In this document: in pieces, positions 10,206 through 18,146 of the stretch
How the letters are laid out: each line of letters begins with the position of its first letter
Position numbering within the stretch: position 1 is the stretch's first letter
Assembly (NCBI GenBank): GCA_027488975.1
Contig: JAIYAQ010000023.1
Span: 62,001 to 126,000, forward strand
DNA: 64,000 nt
Reading direction: 5' to 3'
From: Cyanobium sp. E1_MAG_00006
GTDB taxonomy: Bacteria; Cyanobacteriota; Cyanobacteriia; PCC-6307; Cyanobiaceae
Program-made: the position numbers and the translations under genes
Notes under the pieces: generated by a model
Database searches by the model: none
What the model saw: only the letters and a program-made list of their open reading frames with translations
What the model was told of the DNA's origin: nothing

Positions 10206-10243
10206 TGCTCCGGGGCCGTGATTGCGAGCCTCGGAGCATTTCT
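10206..10243 (+). terminator. Terminator-like hairpin after the RHH gene
   Basis: TGCTCCGGGGC (10206-10216) pairs with GCCTCGGAGCA (10228-10238), an 11-bp stem with one G-T wobble, followed by TTTCT. It lies 6 bases after the RHH stop codon and is likely its intrinsic terminator. Confidence 0.65.
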
Positions 10244-10292
10244 ACGACATTGGGACAACTGCCATTTCAGTGGTCCCTTTACCGGTCCCCTC

Positions 10293-10334
10293 AGTGCTCA
10301 TTGTCCAGTGCATATTGTCCAGTGCGCATTGTCC
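10293..10334. repeat. Three tandem 14-bp repeats downstream of the HlyD gene
   Basis: AGTGCTCATTGTCC, AGTGCATATTGTCC and AGTGCGCATTGTCC follow one another without gaps (10293-10306, 10307-10320, 10321-10334); only bases 6 and 7 of the unit vary. They lie in the 190-base gap between the RHH terminator and the 3' end of the HlyD-family gene, with no ORF I can support. Precise phasing suggests a protein-binding array or a slippage product. Confidence 0.8.
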
Positions 10335-10433
10335 CCTCCGTGCTCATTACTGCGCCCCCTTGATGGTCGCCACAACGGTGGGGCTTTGCGTGGCTGCTGC
10401 CGGCTCTGGTGCATCAAAATGCACGCGCTCAGA

Positions 10434-11699
10434 TCACGCGCTGAGACGTAGTTTGTTGAGCAGGAACATCAGAACCGTGGTGCGGCGTGTCACCACATCC
10501 GCGCTCGCCTCCATGCCGGGTCGCAGCGGGCAGTTGCCCTGGCGCCCGCGCAGGGCGATCTGTTCGGGATGCAGCAGCACCTGGTAGGCAGCGGCTGCAG
10601 ACGCGCCAGCCCCGGCTTGCGTCGCCAATGGGATCGTGTCGGCCGAAATGCTCGCCACCCGTGCCGGCAGCACACCGAATTCGGCTGTGGGGCAGGCGGA
10701 CACCCTGAGGGTGGCCGATTGTCCGGTCCGCACCTGGCTGATGCGGTCGGCGGGAACCTGGAGCTTCACGTCGAAGCGGGTACCCAGCGGTGCCAGCACC
10801 GCCATCACCTCCCCAGGCTGAAGAACCTGGCCGGCATGGCGCAGGTTGGTGTTCAGCACCGAGCCGCTGATCGGAGCCCGCACAGTGGCCAGGTCGATGC
10901 CCCGCTGCACCTGCTGCAGCCGGGCACGTCGCTGCGACATCTGCTTGCGCAGTTCATCCGCTGAGGAGCGGGCCTGGGAGGCGTTCTGGCGCAGCCGCGC
11001 CAGTTCGCTCATGCCGCGGGCCCGCTGCTCGGCCACACCCTGCAGGGATTTCAGCACCTCCGACTGACTCACGATCTGCCGCGCCTGCTTCTCCTCCACC
11101 AGGCTGCGGGGCACGGCGCCGCTGTCCAGCAGCGAGCGGTAGCGCTGCAACTCGCTGCTGTCGAAGTTCAAGGAGGCGCGGGCCTGCTCCACGCCCCGGC
11201 GTGAGGCCTCCGTGAGCGATGTGCTGAGGTTGTCGAGCGCCTCGGCCTGCGCTGTCAGGGAGCGCTGCTCGTCGCGGGCCTGGCGTGCCTGGCCCTCCAG
11301 CATCGAGAGCTCCTCCAGCAGCTGCTGGCGTTCGGCCTGCAGCGGCCGGCTGTCGAATACCGCCAGGAGATCACCGGCCCGCACGGCCTGGTTGGGTCGC
11401 AGCAGCACCCGCAGCACCGTGCCCCCCTGCTCGCTCTGCACCACGGTGTTCTCACCGCTGGGGCGCACCACGCCGGCGGCCTTCACGGTTTCGCGCATCG
11501 GCCAGAGGGCCAGAGCACCACCGCCGAGCAGCAACAGCACGAGCAGCTGCCGGCCCAGGGCCGACGCCCACGGGCCGGGCCCGGGCAGGAAGTCGTCACC
11601 GCTCACCCCCATCAGGGTGGGTGGCAGCACCGGCTGAGCGGGTTGTGCGAGGGCGTCGCCGCTGGCAGCGACGGGCAGATCGGAGGATGGTGTGGTCAT
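10434..11699 (-). CDS. HlyD-family membrane-fusion (adaptor) protein
   Basis: A 421-residue periplasmic adaptor linking an inner-membrane ABC exporter to an outer-membrane channel in type I secretion. A cytoplasmic tail is followed by one membrane helix (about residues 51-67, QLLVLLLLGGGALALW), a biotinyl-lipoyl-like half-motif (VVQSEQGGTVLRVLLRPNQ), a long Gln/Arg/Glu-rich coiled-coil hairpin (residues about 120-290), the returning lipoyl half (IDLATVRAPISGSVLN) and a beta-barrel domain. Its ATG overlaps the stop of the C39 exporter gene (TGATG), so the two are translationally coupled. It should serve the peptide precursors encoded upstream; no TolC-like partner lies in the window. Confidence 0.9.
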   Translation of the reverse strand: MTTPSSDLPVAASGDALAQPAQPVLPPTLMGVSGDDFLPGPGPWASALGRQLLVLLLLGGGALALWPMRETVKAAGVVRPSGENTVVQSEQGGTVLRVLLRPNQAVRAGDLLAVFDSRPLQAERQQLLEELSMLEGQARQARDEQRSLTAQAEALDNLSTSLTEASRRGVEQARASLNFDSSELQRYRSLLDSGAVPRSLVEEKQARQIVSQSEVLKSLQGVAEQRARGMSELARLRQNASQARSSADELRKQMSQRRARLQQVQRGIDLATVRAPISGSVLNTNLRHAGQVLQPGEVMAVLAPLGTRFDVKLQVPADRISQVRTGQSATLRVSACPTAEFGVLPARVASISADTIPLATQAGAGASAAAAYQVLLHPEQIALRGRQGNCPLRPGMEASADVVTRRTTVLMFLLNKLRLSA

Positions 11700-13936
11700 C
11701 AGGCGGCTTGGAGATAAGGGGCAACCTGGAGGTGATCGCGCAGATCACCGGGATGGCTCTGCTGACGCACCGCACCGTTTTCCATGTACACGATCCAGTC
11801 GGCGCGCAGGATCACCGACGGTCGATGGCTCACGAGGATGGTGGTGCGACCGCTGCGATGGGCGAGCAGGCGATCCATCACCCGCGCCTCCAGCACGGGA
11901 TCCAGGGCGGAGGTGGATTCATCCAGCAGCAGCACGGGCGGATCGCTGGCCAAGGCCCGAGCCAGAGCCAGTCGCTGGCGCTGGCCGCCGGAGAGGTTGG
12001 CTCCGAATTCGCCCAGCACCGTGCCGTAGCCATCGGGAAGATCACGGATGAAGTCGTCGGCCAGGGTGAGCTGACAGAGCTTCACCACCTGCTCGTAGCT
12101 GAGTTCCGGGTAGGCGAAGACGAAGTTCTCAAAGATCGATCGGTTCAGGAACGTGTCGTCCTGAGGCAGCAGCACCACCTGCTGCCTCAGGCACTCCAGG
12201 CTGAGATCCCTGGAACTGAAGGGGCCGTAGTGAATCGTTCCCTGCTGCAGTGGATAAAGCCCGGCGATCAGCTTGCTGAGGGTGCTCTTGCCGCAGCCGG
12301 ATTCACCGATCAGAGCCGTGGTGAGGCCGCCGGGAATGCGTAGCTCCAGGTGCTCGATCAGCGCGCAACGGCCCGGATGATGGAAGCTGAGGTCACTGCA
12401 CTGGATATCGGCATCGGCCGGGATCACGGCCCGCTGCTGGCCCCGGACCAAGCTGGTCTCATCAGGGTGCTGCAGGGCATCGTCGAGCCTGGCCATCACC
12501 ACCCGTGAGGTGATCAGTTCCTGGCTCAAGCCTCCCAGCGCCGCCAGGAAGGCCAGCACGTTCGCTCCCATGCCGTTGAACGCCAGCAGCTGGCCGATGC
12601 TCAGTTGCTGGCTGAGCACAAACGAGCTGCCATACCACAACAGCATCACGCTGGTGACGTTGCCGAGAAAGCCAGTGGCGGTGCTGGCTTTGAGATCCAG
12701 CAGGCCCACGCCCCAGGACAGGCGTGCCAGCCGGCCCTGATTGCGGTGAAACTCCTGCCAGGCCTGCGGACTGGCTTGGGTCGTCTTGAGCAGGGCCTGG
12801 CCGCGGAACAACTCCACCAGAAAGCCCTGGTTCTCGGCCGACTGCACCACGAGCCCCTGGGTGCGGCGGTGCAGCGAGGGCAACACCGCCAGCTGGCAGC
12901 CGATCACCAGTCCGTAGCCCAGCAGGGCCGCGAGGGTCAGGGCGCTGCTGTACTGGGCCATCCACACCAGGGAGATCAGCGCAATGCAGAACTGGCCCGG
13001 CAGGCCCAGGGCCAGGTTGGCGATCAGCTGATTGAGCTTCTGGATGTCATCGAGGCGGCTCACCACTTCGCCGCTACGACGACTCTCGAAGTAGGTGAGC
13101 GGCAGGCGCAGCAGGTGCTGGCCGTAGTGCAGCACCATCTGCAGCTGCAGTTTCTGGCCGAAATGGCCCACCAGCAGCCCCTGCAGCAGGTTCAGCAGGG
13201 CCCGCAGCAGGAACAGCACGAGGATGCCGATGGCCAGGCTGCGCAGCATCTCGCTGTCACCACGAACGAGCACGTCGTCGGTGAGGATCTGCATCAGCAG
13301 AGGCATGCCCAGCGCCAGCACACCGGTGGCCAGATTGAGGCCAAGCGCCTGCAGCAGCAAGGGCCGGAACGGCAGCACGTAGGGCAGAAAAGCGCCGAGC
13401 CCCTTGCCGGCCTGCCAGCCTTCCTGGGCGCTGTCCACCGCCGGAAAGCGCTGGGGATCGGGATCCAGCAGCAGGACCACGCCATTGCTCCAGCTGGCCA
13501 GAAAGGCCTCCTCTGTGAGCAGGCGAACGCCGCAGGCGGGATCGGCCACCAGCAGCTGTTCACCCTGCCAGCCATGCAGCACCACCCAGTGGCACCCCTG
13601 CCAGTGACAGATCACCGGCAGAGGCAGGGAGGCCAGGTCGTGTAGCAGGGAGGCGTCCGCCTTGGCGGCCCGGGCGTGGAACCCCAGGCTTTCAGCCCCT
13701 CGCTTGAGTCCCAGCAAGGTTGTTCCCTGGGCGGAGGTGCCCACCCGATGGCGCACCAGCGGCATTGGCAGCGGCTCGCCATGGCTCTGGCACACGGTGG
13801 CCAGGCAGGCGGCGCCGCAGTCTTCCTCGTCGTACTGCCGCACGCAGGCGGCCTGGGGCAGGCGGGCGGAGAGGCCAGGAAGCCGGAGCAGCCAGCGGGA
13901 CAGGCTGGTGGTGTCCAGCCAACGGGAAACGGCCAT
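11699..13936 (-). CDS. Peptidase-containing ABC exporter (C39 protease, membrane and ATPase domains)
   Basis: A 745-residue exporter that cuts double-glycine leaders and transports the freed peptide. The N-terminal C39 cysteine protease has Cys40 in RQYDEEDCGAACLA, His116 in CHWVVLHG and Asp132 in ADPACG, so the full triad is present. A six-helix membrane domain follows (about residues 185-460). The C-terminal ATPase has Walker A GESGCGKST, signature LSGGQRQRL, Walker B VLLLDEST and the switch histidine in ILVSHRPS. Cytoplasmic protease and exit pathway fit the four small Gly-Gly-leader genes just upstream on the same strand. Coupled by TGATG to the HlyD adaptor. Confidence 0.95.
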   Translation of the reverse strand: MAVSRWLDTTSLSRWLLRLPGLSARLPQAACVRQYDEEDCGAACLATVCQSHGEPLPMPLVRHRVGTSAQGTTLLGLKRGAESLGFHARAAKADASLLHDLASLPLPVICHWQGCHWVVLHGWQGEQLLVADPACGVRLLTEEAFLASWSNGVVLLLDPDPQRFPAVDSAQEGWQAGKGLGAFLPYVLPFRPLLLQALGLNLATGVLALGMPLLMQILTDDVLVRGDSEMLRSLAIGILVLFLLRALLNLLQGLLVGHFGQKLQLQMVLHYGQHLLRLPLTYFESRRSGEVVSRLDDIQKLNQLIANLALGLPGQFCIALISLVWMAQYSSALTLAALLGYGLVIGCQLAVLPSLHRRTQGLVVQSAENQGFLVELFRGQALLKTTQASPQAWQEFHRNQGRLARLSWGVGLLDLKASTATGFLGNVTSVMLLWYGSSFVLSQQLSIGQLLAFNGMGANVLAFLAALGGLSQELITSRVVMARLDDALQHPDETSLVRGQQRAVIPADADIQCSDLSFHHPGRCALIEHLELRIPGGLTTALIGESGCGKSTLSKLIAGLYPLQQGTIHYGPFSSRDLSLECLRQQVVLLPQDDTFLNRSIFENFVFAYPELSYEQVVKLCQLTLADDFIRDLPDGYGTVLGEFGANLSGGQRQRLALARALASDPPVLLLDESTSALDPVLEARVMDRLLAHRSGRTTILVSHRPSVILRADWIVYMENGAVRQQSHPGDLRDHLQVAPYLQAA

Positions 13937-13942
13937 CGTGGA

Positions 13943-13982
13943 TGGAAACCTAGGGAAAAATGCCGGAACTCAGAACCGCAGC
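13943..13982 (-). terminator. Hairpin with T-run between peptide gene 4 and the exporter
   Basis: On the minus strand ATGCCG pairs with CGGCAT across a loop of about 20 bases and is followed by TTTTTCC. It lies right after the fourth peptide stop and before the exporter ATG, and may reduce read-through into the exporter. The long loop makes it a moderate candidate. Confidence 0.5.
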
Positions 13983-13991
13983 GTTACGGCA

Positions 13992-14252
13992 TCAAGCTGA
14001 TACGGAAAGATCAATGCCGTTCAGCTGATTGTTCACGATGGAGCCACCATTGAAGATGATGTTGATGGCAATGTTGAACTGATTCACGTTGGTTGTGATC
14101 GAGTTGCCCAGGCCACTCAAGCCACCATTGCCGAACAGCACGCGCCCCGGCCGCCCGCGCTGCAGTGAGGCCATGGGTGAACCGCCGCGGCCCCAGGCCG
14201 GACGATGGCCACCGGAGAGGCAAGCGGCTTCGCGATCACAGAGCAGATCCAT
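13992..14252 (-). CDS. Double-glycine-leader peptide 4 (divergent)
   Basis: An 86-residue precursor. The leader MDLLCDREAACLSGG ends in Gly-Gly at residues 14-15, the cleavage type used by C39 exporters. The 71-residue core begins HRPAWGRGG. It has a basic Gly/Arg-rich first part and an Asn/Ile-rich second part (LGNSITTNVNQFNIAINIIF). The core has no cysteine, arguing against lanthionine or disulfide chemistry. It resembles the other three peptides in leader and Asn/Gly richness, but the core motif is diverged. It is nearest the exporter gene, 55 bp upstream of it. Whether it is antimicrobial, a signal or structural cannot be told from sequence. Confidence 0.7.
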   Translation of the reverse strand: MDLLCDREAACLSGGHRPAWGRGGSPMASLQRGRPGRVLFGNGGLSGLGNSITTNVNQFNIAINIIFNGGSIVNNQLNGIDLSVSA

Positions 14253-14282
14253 GGTTGGGATGCAAGGATGAGTTGGAGAGTG

Positions 14283-14310
14283 AAAAAGCCTGAGTCCGGA
14301 ACACTCAGGC
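14283..14310 (-). terminator. Intrinsic terminator after peptide gene 3
   Basis: On the minus strand GCCTGAGT (14310-14303) pairs perfectly with ACTCAGGC (14295-14288) across a 7-base loop, followed by TTTTT. It lies 24 bases past the peptide 3 stop, a clear rho-independent terminator. Confidence 0.85.
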
Positions 14311-14333
14311 GAAAGGCTCAGGCGAAAGATGCC

Positions 14334-14558
14334 TTAGGCGGGAAGGCTGGGAAAGTTGGGCAGATAGCCGGACAGATTCAGGCCGTTGCCCTGGATCAGG
14401 CCCGCGATGCCAGTGCCAAAAATGCCTAGGCCGATTACGACACCATTGTTGCCCTGAAGGCCGGTGGTGACGGCGGTGGACACGGCAATTACGGGGCTCA
14501 CGGTGATGTTGAAGCCACCGCTCACAAGCTCCGCCTGATCATCTGATATGTCAAACAT
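14334..14558 (-). CDS. Double-glycine-leader peptide 3
   Basis: A 74-residue precursor starting at ATG 14558 (a GTG three codons upstream is the alternative). The leader MFDISDDQAELVSGG has the acidic, AEL-x-SGG form recognised by C39 peptidases. The 59-residue core starts FNITVSPVIAVSTAV and carries a variant of the shared motif: GLQGNNGVVIGLGIFGTGIA, then GLIQGNGLNLSG. The core has no cysteine and is hydrophobic, with regularly spaced Gly, Asn and Gln. It is flanked by its own terminator and by that of peptide 2, which suggests a separately tuned transcript. Confidence 0.85.
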   Translation of the reverse strand: MFDISDDQAELVSGGFNITVSPVIAVSTAVTTGLQGNNGVVIGLGIFGTGIAGLIQGNGLNLSGYLPNFPSLPA

Positions 14559-14578
14559 GATGGTCACGGGTAGGGAAT

Positions 14579-14606
14579 GGAAAAAGGGCCTGAAATTCAG
14601 GCCCTC
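14579..14606 (-). terminator. Intrinsic terminator after peptide gene 2
   Basis: On the minus strand GGGCCTGAA pairs with TTCAGGCCC almost without a loop spacer, followed by TTTTTCC. It lies 14 bases past the peptide 2 stop and just upstream of the peptide 3 start. Confidence 0.85.
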
Positions 14607-14619
14607 AGTTCAGGTGTGG

Positions 14620-14835
14620 TCAGCCCACGAAGGTGAGGATTCCGGCGGAATTGCCCTGATAGCTCTCGGCGTTGCCGCCACCGCCCAGCAGGCCAACGCC
14701 CACGTTGCTCACATTGTTGGATTGACCAAGAGCTGTTGAAACCTTGGTGAAGCTGAAGCGGCTGATCCGGGTGCTGCCCCAGCCACCGCTGATCAGTTCA
14801 GCATGATCATCGGCGAGAAAGTTGAGGTGCGACAT
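14620..14835 (-). CDS. Double-glycine-leader peptide 2
   Basis: A 71-residue precursor. The 18-residue leader MSHLNFLADDHAELISGG is followed by a 53-residue core. The core opens WGSTRISRFSFTKVSTALGQ and continues SNNVSNVGVGLLGGGGNA then ESYQGNSAG. The second half matches peptide 1 nearly position by position (VST, GQSN, GxG, GNA, Q, NSA), so the two are paralogues. No cysteines are present. Processing by the neighbouring C39 exporter is inferred from the Gly-Gly leader. Confidence 0.9.
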   Translation of the reverse strand: MSHLNFLADDHAELISGGWGSTRISRFSFTKVSTALGQSNNVSNVGVGLLGGGGNAESYQGNSAGILTFVG

Positions 14836-14891
14836 GGTGATGAGTGAGTGGAAAAGTGTCTGAGATCGGAACGGAACGATCGACGTCCTGT

Positions 14892-15107
14892 TCAGAGCAG
14901 GATCGTGCCGACGAGGGCGGAGTTCTCCTGAATGCTCTGAGCATTGCCAAGGCCGACGATCCCCAGGCCGAGGTTGTTGGAGGTGTTGGACTGGCCCACC
15001 CGGGTGCTGACCGATTTCATCGACTTGCTGGAGTAGGTGAAGAAGGAGCCGAAGCCACCATTGATCTGCTCAGCTTCGAGATCGGCCAGGATCATGTAGT
15101 TGGTCAT
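14892..15107 (-). CDS. Double-glycine-leader peptide 1
   Basis: A 71-residue precursor and the first of the four. The leader MTNYMILADLEAEQINGG (18 residues) has hydrophobic and acidic residues spaced as in C39 substrates and ends in Gly-Gly. The 53-residue core has an aromatic/Ser/Lys start (FGSFFTYSSKSMKSVST), then RVGQSNTSNNLGLGIVGLGN and AQSIQENSALVG. There is no cysteine. It begins 154 bp after the sigma-factor stop. An imperfect hairpin (GATCG/CGATC) follows its stop but lacks a good T-run, so peptide 1 may be co-transcribed with peptide 2. Confidence 0.9.
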   Translation of the reverse strand: MTNYMILADLEAEQINGGFGSFFTYSSKSMKSVSTRVGQSNTSNNLGLGIVGLGNAQSIQENSALVGTILL

Positions 15108-15261
15108 GGTTGAAACTGCTAGTGGGACGAGGCAGCCAGATGGTGCCCATTGCCGTTTTAGGAATCAAAAAGCGGCGGGAAGGTAATTCGGCACTGCTGC
15201 TTCGCGAGTGCTGCAGGAGCGCGCACTGGCCCTACATCTGGGTCGGAGTCTGTCGCTGGGT

Positions 15262-16128
15262 CTAATTCGCGCTCAGGGCTGCAACCGCCGGTGCGGGGAA
15301 GAGCATCGGCGTCAGGTGTCGCCGCAGCTTGGTGAGCGCATGCCGCTCCAGCCGCTGCACCTGATCCTTGCTGCGGCCTGTCAGGCGCGCCACCTCGGCA
15401 AAGGAGCGTTGCTTCTCCTCGCCATAGCGCAGTTGGATCACGGTTCGCTCCGGGGTGGAGAGCTGCTGGATCTGGCCGTGCATCCAGCTGTAATCGTCGT
15501 CAATCGTTGGTAGGCGGCTGTCGGAGACCGTGTCCAGCAGCGTCATGTCGCCGTCGCTGCCGTTCAGTTGCTGATCCAGCGACACGGTGTGGCTGCGATG
15601 TTGCACGGCCATGGCATAGAGCACGCGATCACCGCTCTCCCCCAGCTGGCGTCCGAGCTCCTCGCTGCTGAGGAGGTCCGATCCCAGGCTCTGGAGCGCT
15701 TCGGCGCGGTTCGCCAGACTCACCAGATTCACCGGTGTGCGGATGCCTCCGTTGTGCTCCTGCAGATGCCGGTTGATGGCCTGGCGGATCCACCAGTAGC
15801 CGTAGGTAGAGAACTTATAACCGCGGGTGGGATCGTATTTTTCAGCCGCCCGTAAGAGCCCGAGATTGCCAGCTTGTACCAGATCCATTGGATCATGAGC
15901 GAGATGCTTGAGCCGGCGCAGATAGCGCAGGGCAACCGTCACCACCAGGCGCAGATTGGCGCTAACGATGCGACGCAGTGCGCGCCGTCCTCTTCGTTCC
16001 AGGCCTGCGGATGGTTGTGGGGCTTCCATCCATTCCTTGACAATCAAACCCAGGTGAACCTCTTCCTGGGCCGTCAACAGTGGGATCCGGCCGATGCTGC
16101 GCAGATAGTCGCCGAAGGCATCGCTCAT
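15262..16128 (-). CDS. Group 2 RpoD-like sigma factor
   Basis: A 288-residue sigma-70 factor without region 1.1, of the non-essential group 2 kind that mediates stress or stationary responses in cyanobacteria. Region 1.2 is DAFGDYLRSIGRIPLLT. Region 2 contains NLRLVVTVALRYL, DLVQAGNLGLLRAAEKYDP and the -10 recognition helix GYKFSTYGYWWIRQAI. Region 3 begins at IRTPVNL. Region 4 has TPERTVIQLRYG and the HTH SFAEVARLTGRSKDQVQRLE. The start at 16128 gives the usual length; the longer frame upstream is not sigma-like. It lies directly upstream of the peptide-export genes on the same strand, which may be chance or a regulatory link. Confidence 0.93.
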   Translation of the reverse strand: MSDAFGDYLRSIGRIPLLTAQEEVHLGLIVKEWMEAPQPSAGLERRGRRALRRIVSANLRLVVTVALRYLRRLKHLAHDPMDLVQAGNLGLLRAAEKYDPTRGYKFSTYGYWWIRQAINRHLQEHNGGIRTPVNLVSLANRAEALQSLGSDLLSSEELGRQLGESGDRVLYAMAVQHRSHTVSLDQQLNGSDGDMTLLDTVSDSRLPTIDDDYSWMHGQIQQLSTPERTVIQLRYGEEKQRSFAEVARLTGRSKDQVQRLERHALTKLRRHLTPMLFPAPAVAALSAN

Positions 16129-16201
16129 GGTCTGTCTGTCGGTTCCGCTCAATCCTCTGCGGGACCTCTTGATTTCAGTGAGCGCTGCCGCGGCGATGCC
16201 G

Positions 16202-17368
16202 TCAGTTCGCCGCGGCCCGCAGCGCAGTGGTTTCGGCAGGCCGCCAGGAGCGGTAGCTTCCATTACGTTCCGGCCGGCTCAGCACCACCTGCCACAGCTG
16301 ACCCTCGCGTGAGCGGAAGAAGCCGGCGCAGCTGAGCAGGTAGTAGCGCCAGAAGCGATGGAACTCTTCGGTGCTGTCGCGTTGCAGGTCCGGCCAGGCT
16401 GCCTCGAAGTTCTGCCACCAGGCCATCAGGGTGCTGTCGTAATCGGCGCCGAAGTTCTCCCAGTCCTCGATCAGGAAGTGGTTTTCTAGGCCGCGGCAGA
16501 GCTGCGAGGCGGAGGGCAGGCGCCCACCGGGGAAGATGTGGGCGTCGATCCAGGCATCCGTGCGGTGCGTGGTGCGGGCTGTTCCGATGGTCTGCAACAG
16601 GGCAAGCCCATCCGGCTCCAGGCATTGCCTCATGATTCGGTGGAAGGTCGCATCGTTGCGGCGACCCACGTGCTCAAACATGCCGATCGAGGCGATGCGA
16701 TCGAACGGCCCGGCCTGCAGCAGCGGTAGCTGGCGGTAATCGCACAGCACCACCTGCAGAGGCAGGTCGCCGTGACGTTCGCGAACTGCCTCCGCCTGCC
16801 TGGCCGAGACCGTGATGCCGACCGCCTCCACGCCGTAGTGGCGGCAGGCATAGGCCGCCAGGCTGCCCCAGCCGCAGCCGATGTCCAGCAGGCGCATTCC
16901 TGGTTGCAGTTGCAGCTTCTCGCAGATCAGCCGCAGCTTGTGATCCTGGGCACTGGCCAGATCGGAGGCCTGGCGCCAGTAGCCGCAGCTGTAGGTCATC
17001 TGGGGATCCAGCATCGCCGCATAGACGCGTGGATCGATGTCGTAATGCCACTGCCCCACGTTGAAGGCCCTTGCTGGGCCCTGCGGATTGCTGAGCTGCT
17101 CGCGGAGTTGCGTGGCGGCATCCGCCAGCCAGGCCCGCTTGCTCAGTGGGCGCTGGGCCTTCGCACGCAGCAGCCGGCAGATCAGTTCGTCGATCCGCTC
17201 GCAGTCCCAGTCGCCGCGCACATAGCCATCGCCCAGTGCCAGGGAGCCATGGCGCAGCAACGCGGCATAGAGCTGTGGGTTGTGGACCTGCGGATCCCAG
17301 GGGCGATCGCCGTTAAACCGCACATCGGCGGCGCTGGTGGCGGTGGCAAGGCGCGTGGGGATCGGCAT
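16202..17368 (-). CDS. cfa: Cyclopropane-fatty-acyl-phospholipid synthase family methyltransferase
   Basis: A 388-residue SAM-dependent enzyme that follows E. coli Cfa almost along its whole length. SAM is bound by LLDIGCGWGSLAAY. Other family blocks are HYDIDPRVYAAMLDPQMTYS, GYWRQASDLASAQDHKL, SIGMFEHVGRRN, WIDAHIFPGG, EDWENFGADYDSTLMAW and the C-terminal CAGFFRSREGQLWQVVLSR. The family methylates double bonds of unsaturated phospholipid chains at the membrane surface. The start at 17368 aligns with the Cfa N terminus minus about 20 residues; the frame extends to 17593 without Cfa-like sequence. Downstream of it on the same strand is the sigma factor. Confidence 0.93.
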   Translation of the reverse strand: MPIPTRLATATSAADVRFNGDRPWDPQVHNPQLYAALLRHGSLALGDGYVRGDWDCERIDELICRLLRAKAQRPLSKRAWLADAATQLREQLSNPQGPARAFNVGQWHYDIDPRVYAAMLDPQMTYSCGYWRQASDLASAQDHKLRLICEKLQLQPGMRLLDIGCGWGSLAAYACRHYGVEAVGITVSARQAEAVRERHGDLPLQVVLCDYRQLPLLQAGPFDRIASIGMFEHVGRRNDATFHRIMRQCLEPDGLALLQTIGTARTTHRTDAWIDAHIFPGGRLPSASQLCRGLENHFLIEDWENFGADYDSTLMAWWQNFEAAWPDLQRDSTEEFHRFWRYYLLSCAGFFRSREGQLWQVVLSRPERNGSYRSWRPAETTALRAAAN

Positions 17369-17651
17369 GGCAATGCAACGGTGTTCCCCACCAAAGGCGT
17401 GCCAACTGCCGACCCCGCACTCCCGCAGGAGATCTGCCGCAGGTTCAGTGCGTCTCCACGGCCCGCAGGGCCCTTGGCCTGGTGGAATCCGCCGCGATCG
17501 ACTGCTGCAAATCGGCAGAGCTTGCCTGCATCTGCATCGCTGCCAAATGAGGATGCGCACAGAACGGCAGACCCACGCGGTGGTTGTTGCCACCGACTGC
17601 CGCTCTGTTCATCCTGACCATGTCTCCCCTGTTCTGTCAGGTATCACCACC

Positions 17652-18146
17652 ATGTCCAGATGCTTCACGGTCCTGAGTTGCGGCGGCCTTGGCGCAGCCC
17701 TGTCCATGGCTCTGCTCGCGGCGCCGCTGCCGGGCCAGGCCCAGGTGCTCTACAAGCTCGAGACCCGCTGCAGCCTCAAGGGTGCTGAACCGGTGCCCTG
17801 CACGGTGGAGGCAGTCAACGAGGACAAGGCCACGCTCTATCGCCATCAGATCGGTAGCGAGATGGTGACCTTGCGCATCAGCGATTCACCGGTGCGGATG
17901 GCGCTCTGGGATGCAGGCAGCAAGCAGTGGCAGAGCCTGAAGCGTGCCTCTGCCCGGTTTTCGGCCAACACGGTTTGTTTCAACGGCCGTGATCTGTGTG
18001 TGATCAACCCCAACTACCTCAACAGCGTGCGTGAGTCCAATCCCGCCGCCACCGCCAAGCGTGACCTGGTGAAGGTCAACTTCGATGAGGACGGACGCAT
18101 CAACGCCAGTTGCTACGACGACGGCTGCGAGGTGACCCTGAAATGA
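17652..18146 (+). CDS. Secreted protein with conserved cysteines (164 aa)
   Basis: The signal peptide is clear: MSRCFTVLSCGGLGAALSMA followed by LLAAPLPGQA, with likely cleavage after GQA. The mature part (about 134 residues) has cysteine pairs (TRCSLKG..VPCTVE; VCFNGRDLC; SCYDDGC) that could form disulfides in the periplasm. DKATLYRHQIGSEMVTLRIS and DLVKVNFDEDGRINASCY look like beta strands. I recognise no named domain. The stop overlaps the start of the next gene (ATGA, 18143-18146), so the two are translationally coupled and probably act together. Confidence 0.75.
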   Translation: MSRCFTVLSCGGLGAALSMALLAAPLPGQAQVLYKLETRCSLKGAEPVPCTVEAVNEDKATLYRHQIGSEMVTLRISDSPVRMALWDAGSKQWQSLKRASARFSANTVCFNGRDLCVINPNYLNSVRESNPAATAKRDLVKVNFDEDGRINASCYDDGCEVTLK

